Shown here piece by piece: positions 18,335-26,337 of a stretch of DNA of 64,000 nucleotides. Below the pieces are notes generated by a model. It was not told the DNA's origin and made no database searches. It saw only the letters and a list, made by a program, of their open reading frames with translations. Source of the stretch: Vibrio chagasii. Lineage in GTDB: Bacteria; Pseudomonadota; Gammaproteobacteria; Enterobacterales; Vibrionaceae. The stretch is taken from positions 1,218,089 through 1,282,088 of the forward strand of contig NZ_MSCI01000002.1 in the NCBI RefSeq assembly GCF_002954585.1. The letters run 5' to 3'. The first letter of the stretch is position 1; the number at the start of each line of letters is the position of its first letter. The position numbers were made by a program, and so were the translations under genes.

Positions 18335-20044
18335 ATGACTTGTACTAAATTTAAATTAACAACAGTTGCAGCTCTAGTTTTGGCTGCAACTAATGCAAAC
18401 GCTGCGCTGTATAAGGTAGTTGAAGTAACGCCTTCTATTACCGGTGCGTCTGAAATCTTTGGCGTAGCGATCCAGCCTGGGAGTGCTACCGACGGAACGA
18501 ATGACCTTGCACTAGGATGTTTTGACTCAGCGGCAACAAACTGTGTTGACAATACATTCAAACTCGCTGGTGAAACTCGCAATACGGTTGAAGCGGTAAG
18601 CTATCGCGAAGAAGTGCCGTTCGCTATGGATGCTCCGTTCCAATACATTCAAGAAAGGGACGACTTTAAAAACTACTGTTACCGAGAGCTTAGATACTCA
18701 ACTTGTGACAGCTGGGCTGAAAAGCGTTGGGCAACTTGGAGTAAGGAAAAAAATGACTTGAGTTACGTAAATGCCAAAGCCTTTGTTGAAGGTGGCGCTA
18801 CGTTTGAGAGCCGTAACACAGTTATTAACTCTCTAGATAATACAGCTCAACCACTAGGTGTTAAATCTGAAGGTGGTATCCGTAATAATGCATTGTTTAC
18901 AACGACAAGTGGACCTACTGGTACTTCTGAAACGCGTGCATGGAAAGCAATTACCGCAAGTAACGGTTCTGTTTACAATATAGGTAGTGTGTCTGAAAAA
19001 GGTCCTGGTACTGATACTTCAGATACGACGTTTAGCTCAAAAGCTGCAATTTGGGATGGTACGACGACTAAGAAAATCGATTGGATTCGTAGCGGTAATG
19101 CTCAACAAGGTGATTACTTTGCTCAAGGTAGCATGCGTTCAATTGTTGAATCAAACTCTGTTTTTTATGGTGTTGGTTATAATACTGCCGATGGTAATGG
19201 CGACCGACAAGACATGAATGCTAGTGTCTTTGTGAGTGATTCGTTAGATCTAACGAGTGCGACATGGACGACTAAGCAAGTTAGTGGTGCAGAAGTTAAG
19301 TCAGGCTCGTCTAACGACGATGCGAGATACAGCAACTCTGTGTTGACTGATATAAACAATAACTTGTTTGCAGTTGGCTATGCTAAGCGTAATGGTTATG
19401 TGCCTGAGAACGGCAGTGCGGGCAATAAGATCTTTGTTGTTAAAAATGCTGCAAATACCGGAACTGATCTTAAAGCTGACTTTTTGACTGGTGGCATTTT
19501 CTTTAGTAGCTCAAGTGGTGAAGCTAAAGCAGTTAATAACTACAACGAATTTGTAGGCCAAATTGACGCGGAAACGACTCGAGAAGTTGACGGTAGTGAA
19601 CGTAGACATCGTGGTTTTATTTATCCGTATCAAGCAAATGGCACTGACGCATCAAGAATTGCGCTGTTTGATAACAAAGCTTGGTGGCTAGATGATCTAA
19701 CCAATGATGGTAATGCCTCTGGTGAAAACAACAAGTTTAGAATCATCGACGCAACCGACATCAATGATGCTGGTGTAATTTCAGCGACTGCGATTAAGTG
19801 TACTGTTGGTGGAACAGCTCAGCCGTATGATTCAACGTCTCACAACTCATACTGTGGTGGCGCGTCATCTAATGCAGTAGAAGAGGTGGTAGCGGTTAAG
19901 CTTGTACCTATTGCTGGTGCAACCAAAGCTGATATTCAAGCTCGTAGTGCCGACTCAGAGAAAGTCGATCGTCAAGGTGGTAGCCTAGGCTGGTTAACTT
20001 TGACTGTGCTTGGTCTGTTAGGGTTCCGTAAAAAATTTAAATAA
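18335..20044 (+). CDS. DUF3466 family surface or secreted protein with GlyGly-CTERM-like tail
   Basis: A 569-residue exported protein. It has an N-terminal signal peptide (residues 1-23, ending ATNANA) and a body rich in small polar residues resembling repeated beta-propeller-like or autotransporter-like units. The C terminus has a GG-S-L-G motif, a single hydrophobic helix (WLTLTVLGLLGF) and then basic RKK. That arrangement matches the GlyGly-CTERM sorting signal handled by rhombosortase in Vibrio and Shewanella, and by inference cleavage and type II secretion. The gene begins 9 bases after uup. I match the body to DUF3466 from memory of Vibrio annotation, and its function is unknown. A good terminator follows. 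Confidence 0.75.
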   Translation: MTCTKFKLTTVAALVLAATNANAALYKVVEVTPSITGASEIFGVAIQPGSATDGTNDLALGCFDSAATNCVDNTFKLAGETRNTVEAVSYREEVPFAMDAPFQYIQERDDFKNYCYRELRYSTCDSWAEKRWATWSKEKNDLSYVNAKAFVEGGATFESRNTVINSLDNTAQPLGVKSEGGIRNNALFTTTSGPTGTSETRAWKAITASNGSVYNIGSVSEKGPGTDTSDTTFSSKAAIWDGTTTKKIDWIRSGNAQQGDYFAQGSMRSIVESNSVFYGVGYNTADGNGDRQDMNASVFVSDSLDLTSATWTTKQVSGAEVKSGSSNDDARYSNSVLTDINNNLFAVGYAKRNGYVPENGSAGNKIFVVKNAANTGTDLKADFLTGGIFFSSSSGEAKAVNNYNEFVGQIDAETTREVDGSERRHRGFIYPYQANGTDASRIALFDNKAWWLDDLTNDGNASGENNKFRIIDATDINDAGVISATAIKCTVGGTAQPYDSTSHNSYCGGASSNAVEEVVAVKLVPIAGATKADIQARSADSEKVDRQGGSLGWLTLTVLGLLGFRKKFK

Positions 20045-20057
20045 TTTTTTCTCTTGC

Positions 20058-20092
20058 GCCCGAGTTCACAATTCTGAACTCGGGCTTTTTTT
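20058..20092 (+). terminator. Rho-independent terminator after the DUF3466 gene
   Basis: The 10-bp stem GCCCGAGTTC/GAACTCGGGC at 20058-20085 is followed by seven T. Confidence 0.9.
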
Positions 20093-20206
20093 CGCCTTGA
20101 GAAAATTGAGAAATTGGTCAAGTCTTAAACTTGGAGTCACAAAAACTCCGCAAAGTTGTAATCATTGTATGTTAGTAAATCGAAATACCCGTATGAGGAC
20201 TGCACT

Positions 20207-20380
20207 ATGAAGAGACAAAAGCGTGATCGACTAGAACGAGCACAATCTCAAGGCTATAAAGCTGGTTTAAACGGTAGGTCACAAGAAGCTTGCCCATACA
20301 GCCAAATGGATTCTCGGTCTTATTGGTTAGGTGGCTGGCGAGATGCCAGAGATGACAAACAAGCAGGTCTCTACAAGTAG
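20207..20380 (+). CDS. rmf: Ribosome modulation factor Rmf
   Basis: A 57-residue very basic protein (E. coli Rmf is 55). The ATG at 20207 follows GAGGAC and gives the family start MKRQKRDR. The conserved GYKAGLNGRS, CPY and WLGGWRDAR elements are present. Rmf dimerises 70S ribosomes into 100S particles in stationary phase and protects them. Its position just upstream of a convergent fabA is the same as in enterics. The frame stays open further upstream to 20165, but that part has no family match. Confidence 0.95.
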   Translation: MKRQKRDRLERAQSQGYKAGLNGRSQEACPYSQMDSRSYWLGGWRDARDDKQAGLYK

Positions 20381-20403
20381 ATAGAGCGCAACGAATTCAG
20401 GTC

Positions 20404-20446
20404 AGGGCTCCATTGTTTTAAATACAATGGGGCCTTGTTAGTTTTT
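20404..20446 (+). terminator. Rho-independent terminator after rmf
   Basis: The stem GGCTCCATTG/CAATGGGGCC (one G-T pair) at 20406-20434 is followed by a T-rich stretch ending in five T. Confidence 0.8.
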
Positions 20447-20448
20447 AA

Positions 20449-20562
20449 GGGGAGGTAAAGTTTACAAACGGCAAAGAGCAATGTTTCTATGATATTCACG
20501 CTCCATCCATTGCTGGTGGATTTGGCATTTCTTCCCTTAAAGCAATCTTTAATGCACTATAA
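20449..20562 (+). pseudogene. Possible vestigial 37-codon reading frame without a start
   Basis: Between the rmf and fabA terminators lies an open frame of 37 codons bounded by TAA on both sides, with no ATG, GTG or TTG at its head. Its translation has a protein-like composition (for example QCFYDIHAPS and GGFGISSLKAIF), unlike random AT-rich sequence, so it may be the 3' remnant of a lost gene. I do not recognise it. Chance is a serious alternative at this length. Confidence 0.25.
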
Positions 20563-20568
20563 CTAAAT
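20552..20568. repeat. 17-bp direct repeat, copy 1
   Basis: ATGCACTATAACTAAAT at 20552-20568 recurs exactly at 24275-24291 in the same orientation. Both copies are intergenic and enclose the fabA to TolA-C-like block. Identity does not extend on either side. Confidence 0.6.
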
Positions 20569-20576
20569 GTTTTGGA

Positions 20577-20609
20577 GTCAAAAATAAAGCAGCCATTGGC
20601 TGCTTTATT
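20577..20609 (-). terminator. Rho-independent terminator after fabA
   Basis: The perfect stem AATAAAGCAGCC/GGCTGCTTTATT is preceded on the plus strand by an A run, giving the T run for the minus-strand transcript. Confidence 0.85.
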
Positions 20610-20626
20610 CGAATCTAACTATCTGA

Positions 20627-21142
20627 TTAGAATGCTGACGTATCTTGGAAAAGGCCTACTTTCAAATCTTTAGCAACATAGATCTCTTTGCCATCAACAA
20701 GCACACGACCGTCTGCAAGGCCCATAACTAGACGACGGTTAACAACGCGCTTCATATGGATCTCGTAAGTTACTTTTTTCGCGGTAGGTAGGATTTGACC
20801 TGTGAATTTAACCTCACCAACACCTAGAGCACGGCCTTTACCTTCGCCGCCAACCCAACCAAGGTAGAAACCAACCAGCTGCCACATAGCGTCTAGACCT
20901 AGACAACCAGGCATTACTGGGTCACCAGGGAAGTGACAACCAAAGAACCATAGGTCAGGAGTAATATCGAGCTCAGCAAGAACCAAACCTTTACCGAAAT
21001 CACCTTCAGTCTCAGACATTTTAGTGATGCGGTCCATCATCAACATGTTTGGTGCTGGTAGTTGAGGACCTTGTGGCCATAGTTCGCCTTGGCTTGAAGC
21101 TAGAAGCTCTTCGCGAGTGTAAGAATCACGTTTGTTTTGCAT
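20627..21142 (-). CDS. fabA: 3-hydroxydecanoyl-ACP dehydratase/isomerase FabA
   Basis: A 171-residue enzyme, the E. coli length. The ATG at 21142 has a CGGAG site. The active-site residues are in place: His70 in FFGCHFPGD and Asp84 in GLDAMW. FabA dehydrates 3-hydroxydecanoyl-ACP and isomerises the trans-2 product to cis-3, the branch point to unsaturated fatty acids. The Lon-like protease gene lies upstream on the same strand with about 70 bases between, the same pair as ycbZ-fabA in enterics. I did not identify a FadR or FabR site in the short upstream gap. Confidence 0.97.
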   Translation of the reverse strand: MQNKRDSYTREELLASSQGELWPQGPQLPAPNMLMMDRITKMSETEGDFGKGLVLAELDITPDLWFFGCHFPGDPVMPGCLGLDAMWQLVGFYLGWVGGEGKGRALGVGEVKFTGQILPTAKKVTYEIHMKRVVNRRLVMGLADGRVLVDGKEIYVAKDLKVGLFQDTSAF

Positions 21143-21212
21143 TATCAATTACTCCGATTTTTGATAGGTGCATATTAGTGAACAGGTGTACGCTAAACAA
21201 GTCCGATCAGTA

Positions 21213-22865
21213 CTAGACAAACCAGTTTTTGATGCGTCCCACAATTCCCATTGGGTGCTCATGTCTTTCAAAGTTTTCAATACGTTCCGCGATTTTGCTA
21301 AGAACGCTTTCTTCTTCATCGTCTCTAAATGGTTTGTTCATAATTAGAGGAATAGCTTCGTCTACATTTGACACAGACCAGATGTGAAATTCTTCGTTTT
21401 TTATGCTTTCGATAAGGTCTGGTTTAAGAGCAAGATGCCTTAAATTTGATCTCGGAAGAATAACGCCTTGCTTGCCAGTGAGTCCTTGGTGTTTACAAAC
21501 ATGGTAGAAGCCTTCGATTTTCTCATTAAGACCACCAACGGCTTGTACACGGCCAAACTGGTCGACAGCGCCTGTTACAGCAATCTGTTGGTCGATAGGG
21601 TATTCAGATAGCGCACTGACTAGAGAACACAGCTCTGCAAGAGAAGCGCTGTCGCCATCAACTTCACAATACGACTGTTCAAACACGACAGATGCAGCGT
21701 ATGGTAATGGGTCTTCAAGGTTTAATGCGCTGCTAACAAATGCTTGCATGATCATCATGCCTTTCGCATGTAGGTTACCGCCAAGCTCTGCTTTACGTTC
21801 AACATCGGAAATGTCGCCATCACCAAAGTGAATTACGCATGAAATACGTGCTGGTTCACCATAAGAGATTGGGTGTCCTGGAACGTCGATGACGGTGAGG
21901 CCATTTACTTGGCCAACTTGTTCACCTTCGGTTTCAATGATGACCTGGCCATCGCGAATGTCATCTAGAGCGCGCTCTGGAAGATATGATTCTCGATTGT
22001 ATTTGTGTTGTTGAGCTTGTTGGACATGGTGGATATCAATCTCACCGTTGTTGGCTTCAACCAGTGCTTCGCTTAGCAACGCGTTGTGCCAAATTGGACA
22101 CAGTGGAATGTAACTTTGATCTTCCGTTTCTCGTGCGCCTGCGGTCAAAATCGCTGTTAACGCGTTTTGTGTAATGTTTGGTAGATCATAACGTTGCACA
22201 AGCCACTTAAGGTAGCCAAGGTATTGAATCAAAGTTTCTTCAGATAGCTTAATGTCTTGTTCAATTTCACTGAAAAGACAAAAACCAGTTTGAATATCGC
22301 TATCTAAGTAATCAAGATCACCAAGTTGCGATCGGTCTCCAACGACAATCAATTTAATATTATATGTAAGAGGAAGCGTTGGTGATTGATTCAAGTGCTC
22401 AGGGTTACTGCTGATTGGCTCCACAGCTTCACCAAGCAGTGCTGACTTTAATAGCAACCAGCTTCCTGGATTAGCAAGAATCAAGTTGGCTGACACAATC
22501 AGATACCCATTGTTCGCTCTAGCGAGTAAACCGGGTTTCGTAGCAACAACTTTGCCATCACGTGATTGAACTTGATCAAACAGAGACGTTGCGTTCAAAG
22601 ATTCGGTTTTGATAACCGGCTTTGTATCGTCATCTAATTCAGCAACTAAAGATTCAACGATCATTTGGCGATAGATCGAGTTGTCCGGGGAATTCACCAA
22701 TAATACACGTGAAAGGTTAGATAAACGGACAAAGCGAGTTAACGCATCTCTGAATCGGTGTTGAATAACTGAGAATGGGAGAGGCGAGATGTCATGGAAT
22801 TGCTCTAATTGAGCGTTATATTCGTCGTACTGAGGCGTAACATGTCGCCAATCTACTTGAGTCAT
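21213..22865 (-). CDS. Lon-like AAA-family protease (YcbZ type)
   Basis: A 550-residue protein whose C-terminal half is a Lon proteolytic domain. Catalytic Ser406 sits in VDGDSAS and Lys449 in GGLNEKIEG, 43 residues apart, the same spacing as Lon Ser679/Lys722. The N-terminal half aligns with the AAA part of the family, but where a Walker A loop is expected (LLVNSPDNSIYRQ) no GxxGxGKT is present. E. coli YcbZ is degenerate there too, so this is a family trait, not decay. Substrates are unknown. It is upstream of fabA and divergent from matP, as in enterics. Confidence 0.9.
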   Translation of the reverse strand: MTQVDWRHVTPQYDEYNAQLEQFHDISPLPFSVIQHRFRDALTRFVRLSNLSRVLLVNSPDNSIYRQMIVESLVAELDDDTKPVIKTESLNATSLFDQVQSRDGKVVATKPGLLARANNGYLIVSANLILANPGSWLLLKSALLGEAVEPISSNPEHLNQSPTLPLTYNIKLIVVGDRSQLGDLDYLDSDIQTGFCLFSEIEQDIKLSEETLIQYLGYLKWLVQRYDLPNITQNALTAILTAGARETEDQSYIPLCPIWHNALLSEALVEANNGEIDIHHVQQAQQHKYNRESYLPERALDDIRDGQVIIETEGEQVGQVNGLTVIDVPGHPISYGEPARISCVIHFGDGDISDVERKAELGGNLHAKGMMIMQAFVSSALNLEDPLPYAASVVFEQSYCEVDGDSASLAELCSLVSALSEYPIDQQIAVTGAVDQFGRVQAVGGLNEKIEGFYHVCKHQGLTGKQGVILPRSNLRHLALKPDLIESIKNEEFHIWSVSNVDEAIPLIMNKPFRDDEEESVLSKIAERIENFERHEHPMGIVGRIKNWFV

Positions 22866-23017
22866 TTAGGTTTCTGATTAGGATAATAAGGTAGGGAGTA
22901 TATAGAAAAACTGATCTCGCTTGTAGCTCTATATCGACACGATCAATCACGGGGCGAATATAAGTATGATCTTGGTCTATTCTTTCAAGACAATAATTGT
23001 TAAATAGCCCATTTTGG

Positions 23018-23030
23018 GTTACGCTGTCAC
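23018..23030 (+). promoter_or_regulatory. matS-like MatP binding site in front of matP
   Basis: GTTACGCTGTCAC matches the matS consensus GTGACRNYGTCAC at 12 of 13 positions (only position 3 differs). It lies 25 bases before the matP ATG, in the divergent promoter region shared with the Lon-like gene. The site could serve terminus organisation, autoregulation, or both. Confidence 0.5.
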
Positions 23031-23054
23031 TAGGATTAACACGCGAGATTAGAC

Positions 23055-23510
23055 ATGAAATATCAGCAACTTGAAAACTTGGAATGTGGTTGGAAATGGA
23101 ACTATCTGGTCAAAAAATGGAAAGAAGGCGAATCGATCACCTGCCATATTGATTCAAGTGAAGCTGAGGTTGCAATACAAGCGTTGTTAAAGCTTGAGCA
23201 TCAACCAACTGGTGTACTTGAGTGGATATCTGACAACATGTCTCCAGAGCTCGATAACAAGCTTAAGCAGGCAATCAGAGCGAAGCGCAAACGCCACTTT
23301 AACGCTGAGCAAGTTCACACCAAAAAGAAATCAATCGATCTCGATTACCGCGTGTGGGAAAAGCTATCTCAAAGAGCGAATGAGTTGGGATGTACCTTGT
23401 CTGACGCCATTGAATACCTGGTAAGTGAAGCATCTCGCAGCGAGCAGGCGAGTAAGACGGTAACAAGCCTTAAAGAAGATTTAAGCAAGCTCCTCTCTGA
23501 CGATAAATAA
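23055..23510 (+). CDS. matP: Macrodomain Ter protein MatP
   Basis: A 151-residue DNA-binding protein, the family length. The N terminus begins MKYQQLENLECGWKW with a four-helix region, followed by the ribbon-helix-helix fold (KKKSIDLDYRVWEKLSQRA, about residues 95-130) and a C-terminal coiled coil. MatP binds matS sites across the terminus macrodomain and delays its segregation through ZapB and MukB contacts. It is divergent from the Lon-like gene, as in E. coli (ycbG). A near-consensus matS site lies in its own leader. Its presence supports a terminus-side location for this window. Confidence 0.95.
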   Translation: MKYQQLENLECGWKWNYLVKKWKEGESITCHIDSSEAEVAIQALLKLEHQPTGVLEWISDNMSPELDNKLKQAIRAKRKRHFNAEQVHTKKKSIDLDYRVWEKLSQRANELGCTLSDAIEYLVSEASRSEQASKTVTSLKEDLSKLLSDDK

Positions 23511-23526
23511 CCATCAACATTAATTA

Positions 23527-23847
23527 ATGGTGACCTTCATGATGTATGTAATCTTAATCGGTGCAGTATTGATATTTTGGCTGGTTGCTGTCGATAGGCC
23601 CGTGCTAAAAATAAAATTCAATGATGGGGCTATTGAGCAAGTCAAAGGTCATCTACCACCGAGTTTTAAACATAACCTTCAAGAAATTGGCCATAATAAT
23701 GCGTTTAAAGGTGAGCTGAAGGTGTATGCGAAACGCTCTGGTTACAATCTGAAGTTCACTAAGGATGTGCCTAAAAGTGTTCAACAGAGGATTCGTAATG
23801 TGTTCCCGCATAACGGCTTTAAATCGAAAGGCTCAAAGAAAGCGTAA
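23527..23847 (+). CDS. DUF3634 family protein with N-terminal membrane anchor
   Basis: A 106-residue protein with one hydrophobic segment at about residues 5-23 (MYVILIGAVLIFWLVAV) and a basic cytoplasmic or periplasmic part (FNDGAIEQVKGHLPPSF, NAFKGELKVYAKR). The pattern matches DUF3634, found near matP in Vibrio. Start choice is ambiguous: ATG at 23527, or the double ATG at 23539/23542, which would place the membrane helix at the very N terminus. It begins 16 bases after matP and is probably cotranscribed. The function is unknown. Confidence 0.7.
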   Translation: MVTFMMYVILIGAVLIFWLVAVDRPVLKIKFNDGAIEQVKGHLPPSFKHNLQEIGHNNAFKGELKVYAKRSGYNLKFTKDVPKSVQQRIRNVFPHNGFKSKGSKKA

Positions 23848-23952
23848 TCTCTGATAATTACGTGTTGTCTAATACAACACCATACTAAGTTAGTCCTAAA
23901 CAACTCTCCATTATCTGCATACTGTTTTCAATTTGTACGAATAGAGAACAGT

Positions 23953-24264
23953 ATGAGATATCTAGTATTTTTATTGTGTTTTTTGCCATCATTTGCGATT
24001 TCAGACGATTCTCTGATTAATCCAGTCGCAAAAAAGATTAAAACCAGCGTTCTGAAAGGTCTCAACAATAGCAACATTGAGCTAGAAGGGTATTGTGACC
24101 TTATGATTGAGATGAGGCATGGCAAAGGCTATGCACGAATCAAAAAGGTTAGAACATCTGGAGATAGCAAAATTTGCAAAGAGGCTAAAAAGCACTTGCC
24201 CACGCGTAAAAAGTTTAAGTACAGCTTTCCCGAGAAATATATTCGCCTCCACATATCAGAATAA
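23953..24264 (+). CDS. Periplasmic protein resembling the TolA C-terminal domain
   Basis: A 103-residue protein with a clear signal peptide (MRYLVFLLCFLPSFA, cleavage near 17). The mature part has the pattern of the TolA/TonB C-terminal fold: a conserved cysteine in GYCDLMIEM, a strand GYARIKKVRTSGD, a second cysteine in SKICKEAKKHLP, then a proline-bearing end. TolA domain III contains the same paired cysteines and G-D spacing. It lacks the TolA membrane helix and long coiled coil, so it is a free-standing domain. A role in envelope transport or in capping Tol or colicin/phage contacts is inference only. It stands alone, with no terminator visible after it. Confidence 0.6.
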   Translation: MRYLVFLLCFLPSFAISDDSLINPVAKKIKTSVLKGLNNSNIELEGYCDLMIEMRHGKGYARIKKVRTSGDSKICKEAKKHLPTRKKFKYSFPEKYIRLHISE

Positions 24265-24274
24265 TCAACCCCTG

Positions 24275-24291
24275 ATGCACTATAACTAAAT
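24275..24291. repeat. 17-bp direct repeat, copy 2
   Basis: Exact second copy of ATGCACTATAACTAAAT found at 20552-20568, here 10 bases after the TolA-C-like gene. Confidence 0.6.
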
Positions 24292-24370
24292 ATCTATAAT
24301 TTTAATGAAACAATTTCGTGAACCAATCTCTAATTTCTATTAATATTTAGCTCACTTATAAAGTAGGCAT

Positions 24371-24427
24371 ATGCTGCCAAAAAGAAGATTAGGGCAAAGG
24401 AAAGTCTCGGTTGTTGCTAGCAAATAA
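24371..24427 (+). other. Possible upstream open reading frame of the HDOD gene
   Basis: An ATG at 24371 opens an 18-codon frame (MLPKRRLGQR...) rich in basic residues. It runs across the TTG start of the HDOD gene and stops at 24427. It could be a leader peptide that couples translation, or the true N terminus of the HDOD protein displaced by a one-base shift. Confidence 0.25.
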
Positions 24428-25631
24428 AAATTACACCCCAGAAGTCATAGAGATCTCTAGAAAAGTTTCAATTAACGTTGAGACTCGTTTTACTAAGTGG
24501 TTGATGTCTGAAAAGTATAAACTTGACCAGTCCACGGTCGATACGCTACTTAGCTTAGAAAATAGATACTGCGAGAGCGTCATCTTTAATGAGGCAGACC
24601 GAATCTCACATAACCAACGTATTCTTTTGCGTTGTGAACAAGATAGAGTTAATGCTAAACGTGAGAAGGTAGCGGCTAAACAACAAACACTGCGTTACGT
24701 TATTGACGATGTGAGTGATGCGGCTTCAGCGCTAATGTTAGAGAAGCTTCAAGGTACATTGATAAGCTCTCTGTTCACACAACTGCCTGATTACAATCAG
24801 TTTGCAAGCGTCGCGTATTCTCCATCTTTAAACTTTTCCAAGTTACACAAAATTTCATCGGAGAGTCGGGGACTTAGCTCTAGTCTTGTTGAATTTGTCT
24901 CCAATCGTGAGTTTACAGAGAAGTACGGTAAGAAATCGAAAATCATATTCGACCCTAAAGTTGCAGCAAGGCAAATTGGTATAGAGAACTGTCGGTTGTT
25001 GTTCCCGTTACTAATGAGCCAACAGTTAATCAAGTGGAACGACGTCAATATCAAGCATATTGTGCCAAAGGTTTGGCAACACTTGGTGGTGACTTCGAAT
25101 GCTACGCGTATAAGACTACAAGAAACGTCCGTGAAAGATCCGAACGTTGGCATCCTTCTTGGGGTTTTGAGAGTATTACCTTTATTCTTGATTTGTAACC
25201 ACTTTTCTTCAACTTTCGAAGATGCCTTGGTGAAAACTATGCTCGGTTATCGAGATGCTAGTGACAGGCATGAAGAATATTACGCGTGTGCTGAAGTCAT
25301 CCCAAATACTCAGTTTCTGGAGTCTATGGTAGAGCAACTTGAGTTAAAACTGCTTCAGAAGCTCGTTGAATTCATTGATTGGAGTCCTGGCAACCAGTTT
25401 ATAAAGAGAGCGCTGTTAGAGGAAGTGAACGATGTTCCAGTGTTAGAAAGAACCCTCTACGGAGCAGCATTGGCTCAAGGAAGAAAGTTCTCAATTTTTG
25501 AAGCACTGAGCAATAGTGACTTCTTTAATATTAAGCACAGACCTTATTGGTTCTCGAATGTTCAAATGTCAGCAACGACAATTGAGCAAATGCAGAATAG
25601 GGTACCCGGTAAAATTACCGATAAGATGTAA
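24411..25631 (+). CDS. HDOD-domain protein, putative signalling scaffold
   Basis: About 406 residues counted from TTG at 24411; no ATG is available in frame near the start and TTG at 24414 is equally possible. The first 130 residues are charged and helical. From about 110 to 290 the sequence resembles an HDOD domain: a helical segment with FSKLHKISSESRGLSSSLVEFV, then the conserved helix pair RQIGIENCRLLFPLLM and a V-x-x-x-LLG-VLRVLPLFL segment at the site of the family's GLLHdiG. HDOD proteins are degenerate HD-hydrolase relatives found in signalling and motility control and usually lack the metal-binding HD pair, as here. The target is unknown. A terminator follows directly. Confidence 0.6.
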   Translation: MLLANKNYTPEVIEISRKVSINVETRFTKWLMSEKYKLDQSTVDTLLSLENRYCESVIFNEADRISHNQRILLRCEQDRVNAKREKVAAKQQTLRYVIDDVSDAASALMLEKLQGTLISSLFTQLPDYNQFASVAYSPSLNFSKLHKISSESRGLSSSLVEFVSNREFTEKYGKKSKIIFDPKVAARQIGIENCRLLFPLLMSQQLIKWNDVNIKHIVPKVWQHLVVTSNATRIRLQETSVKDPNVGILLGVLRVLPLFLICNHFSSTFEDALVKTMLGYRDASDRHEEYYACAEVIPNTQFLESMVEQLELKLLQKLVEFIDWSPGNQFIKRALLEEVNDVPVLERTLYGAALAQGRKFSIFEALSNSDFFNIKHRPYWFSNVQMSATTIEQMQNRVPGKITDKM

Positions 25632-25665
25632 TAAAAAGAGCCACAACTGATGTGGCTCTTTTTAT
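25632..25665. terminator. Terminator after the HDOD gene, possibly bidirectional
   Basis: The stem AAAAAGAGCCACA/TGTGGCTCTTTTT has A and T runs on both flanks, so it can serve the HDOD gene and also the convergent DUF2971 gene. Confidence 0.85.
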
Positions 25666-25725
25666 TTAAGTTGCACTGTCACTTTTGTTTATAATCACAA
25701 TCCGAGGAATTATCATAGGTATATA

Positions 25726-26328
25726 TTAGCAAACGACTTCAAAGGTGAATGAGTCCTGTTTGGCTATTGCTTGTTTGACTGGAATACCCAAGCGTTGGCA
25801 TGTCATTAACAGTTTTAACTTTCTATCTGCTGGAGCGTGCTCTGAGAGAATGACTGAAGTCAGGCATTGCTTGTTGAGAAACAGTTTATTGCCGACGAGC
25901 TCTTCATTAGGTAGTACCCAGCGATATTCTCGTTCATAGCGCCAATTAGAATGCTTCACTTTAAAGAGTTCGGTACCTAAGCGTAATGGCGGTAAATTCT
26001 CTAACAAGGGTAAACAGATATTGTTTGGATGGTCTTCATATTGGACCTCGAAGCAGTTTAGGTTTGCGTCACCCTCATAAAAGTTAAGGTCATATTCAAT
26101 ACACATACCTTTGAAGTTATCACCATACTGAGACCACAGTATTGGGTGGTCGCTGGACTGTGAGAAACACATCACCTTAAAATCATTTTGAAGGCATTGG
26201 CTGAAGATGTGGTTAGAATCAAAAGGGTTATTAAAGGATTTAGCGTAATCAAACCACAACGAACACTCGGATATAGATTGTATGTTTCTATCGTGGAGCG
26301 ATCTGAACTTATAAAGTTTAGGCAACAT
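25726..26328 (-). CDS. DUF2971 family protein
   Basis: A 200-residue soluble protein. ATG at 26328 is chosen because AGGTG precedes it; a GTG nine bases upstream has no site. The DUF2971 hallmarks are visible in order: YKFRSL at the N terminus, LWFDYAKSFNNPFDS, CFSQSSDHPILWSQYGDNFKGMCIEYD, and a late WRYEREYRWV. The family's function is unknown; members are common in accessory regions and some sit near defence genes, but no defence partner is adjacent here. It is isolated, convergent with the HDOD gene, with an inverted repeat about 100 bases upstream of its start. Confidence 0.75.
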   Translation of the reverse strand: MLPKLYKFRSLHDRNIQSISECSLWFDYAKSFNNPFDSNHIFSQCLQNDFKVMCFSQSSDHPILWSQYGDNFKGMCIEYDLNFYEGDANLNCFEVQYEDHPNNICLPLLENLPPLRLGTELFKVKHSNWRYEREYRWVLPNEELVGNKLFLNKQCLTSVILSEHAPADRKLKLLMTCQRLGIPVKQAIAKQDSFTFEVVC

Positions 26329-26337
26329 ATCAAACAC

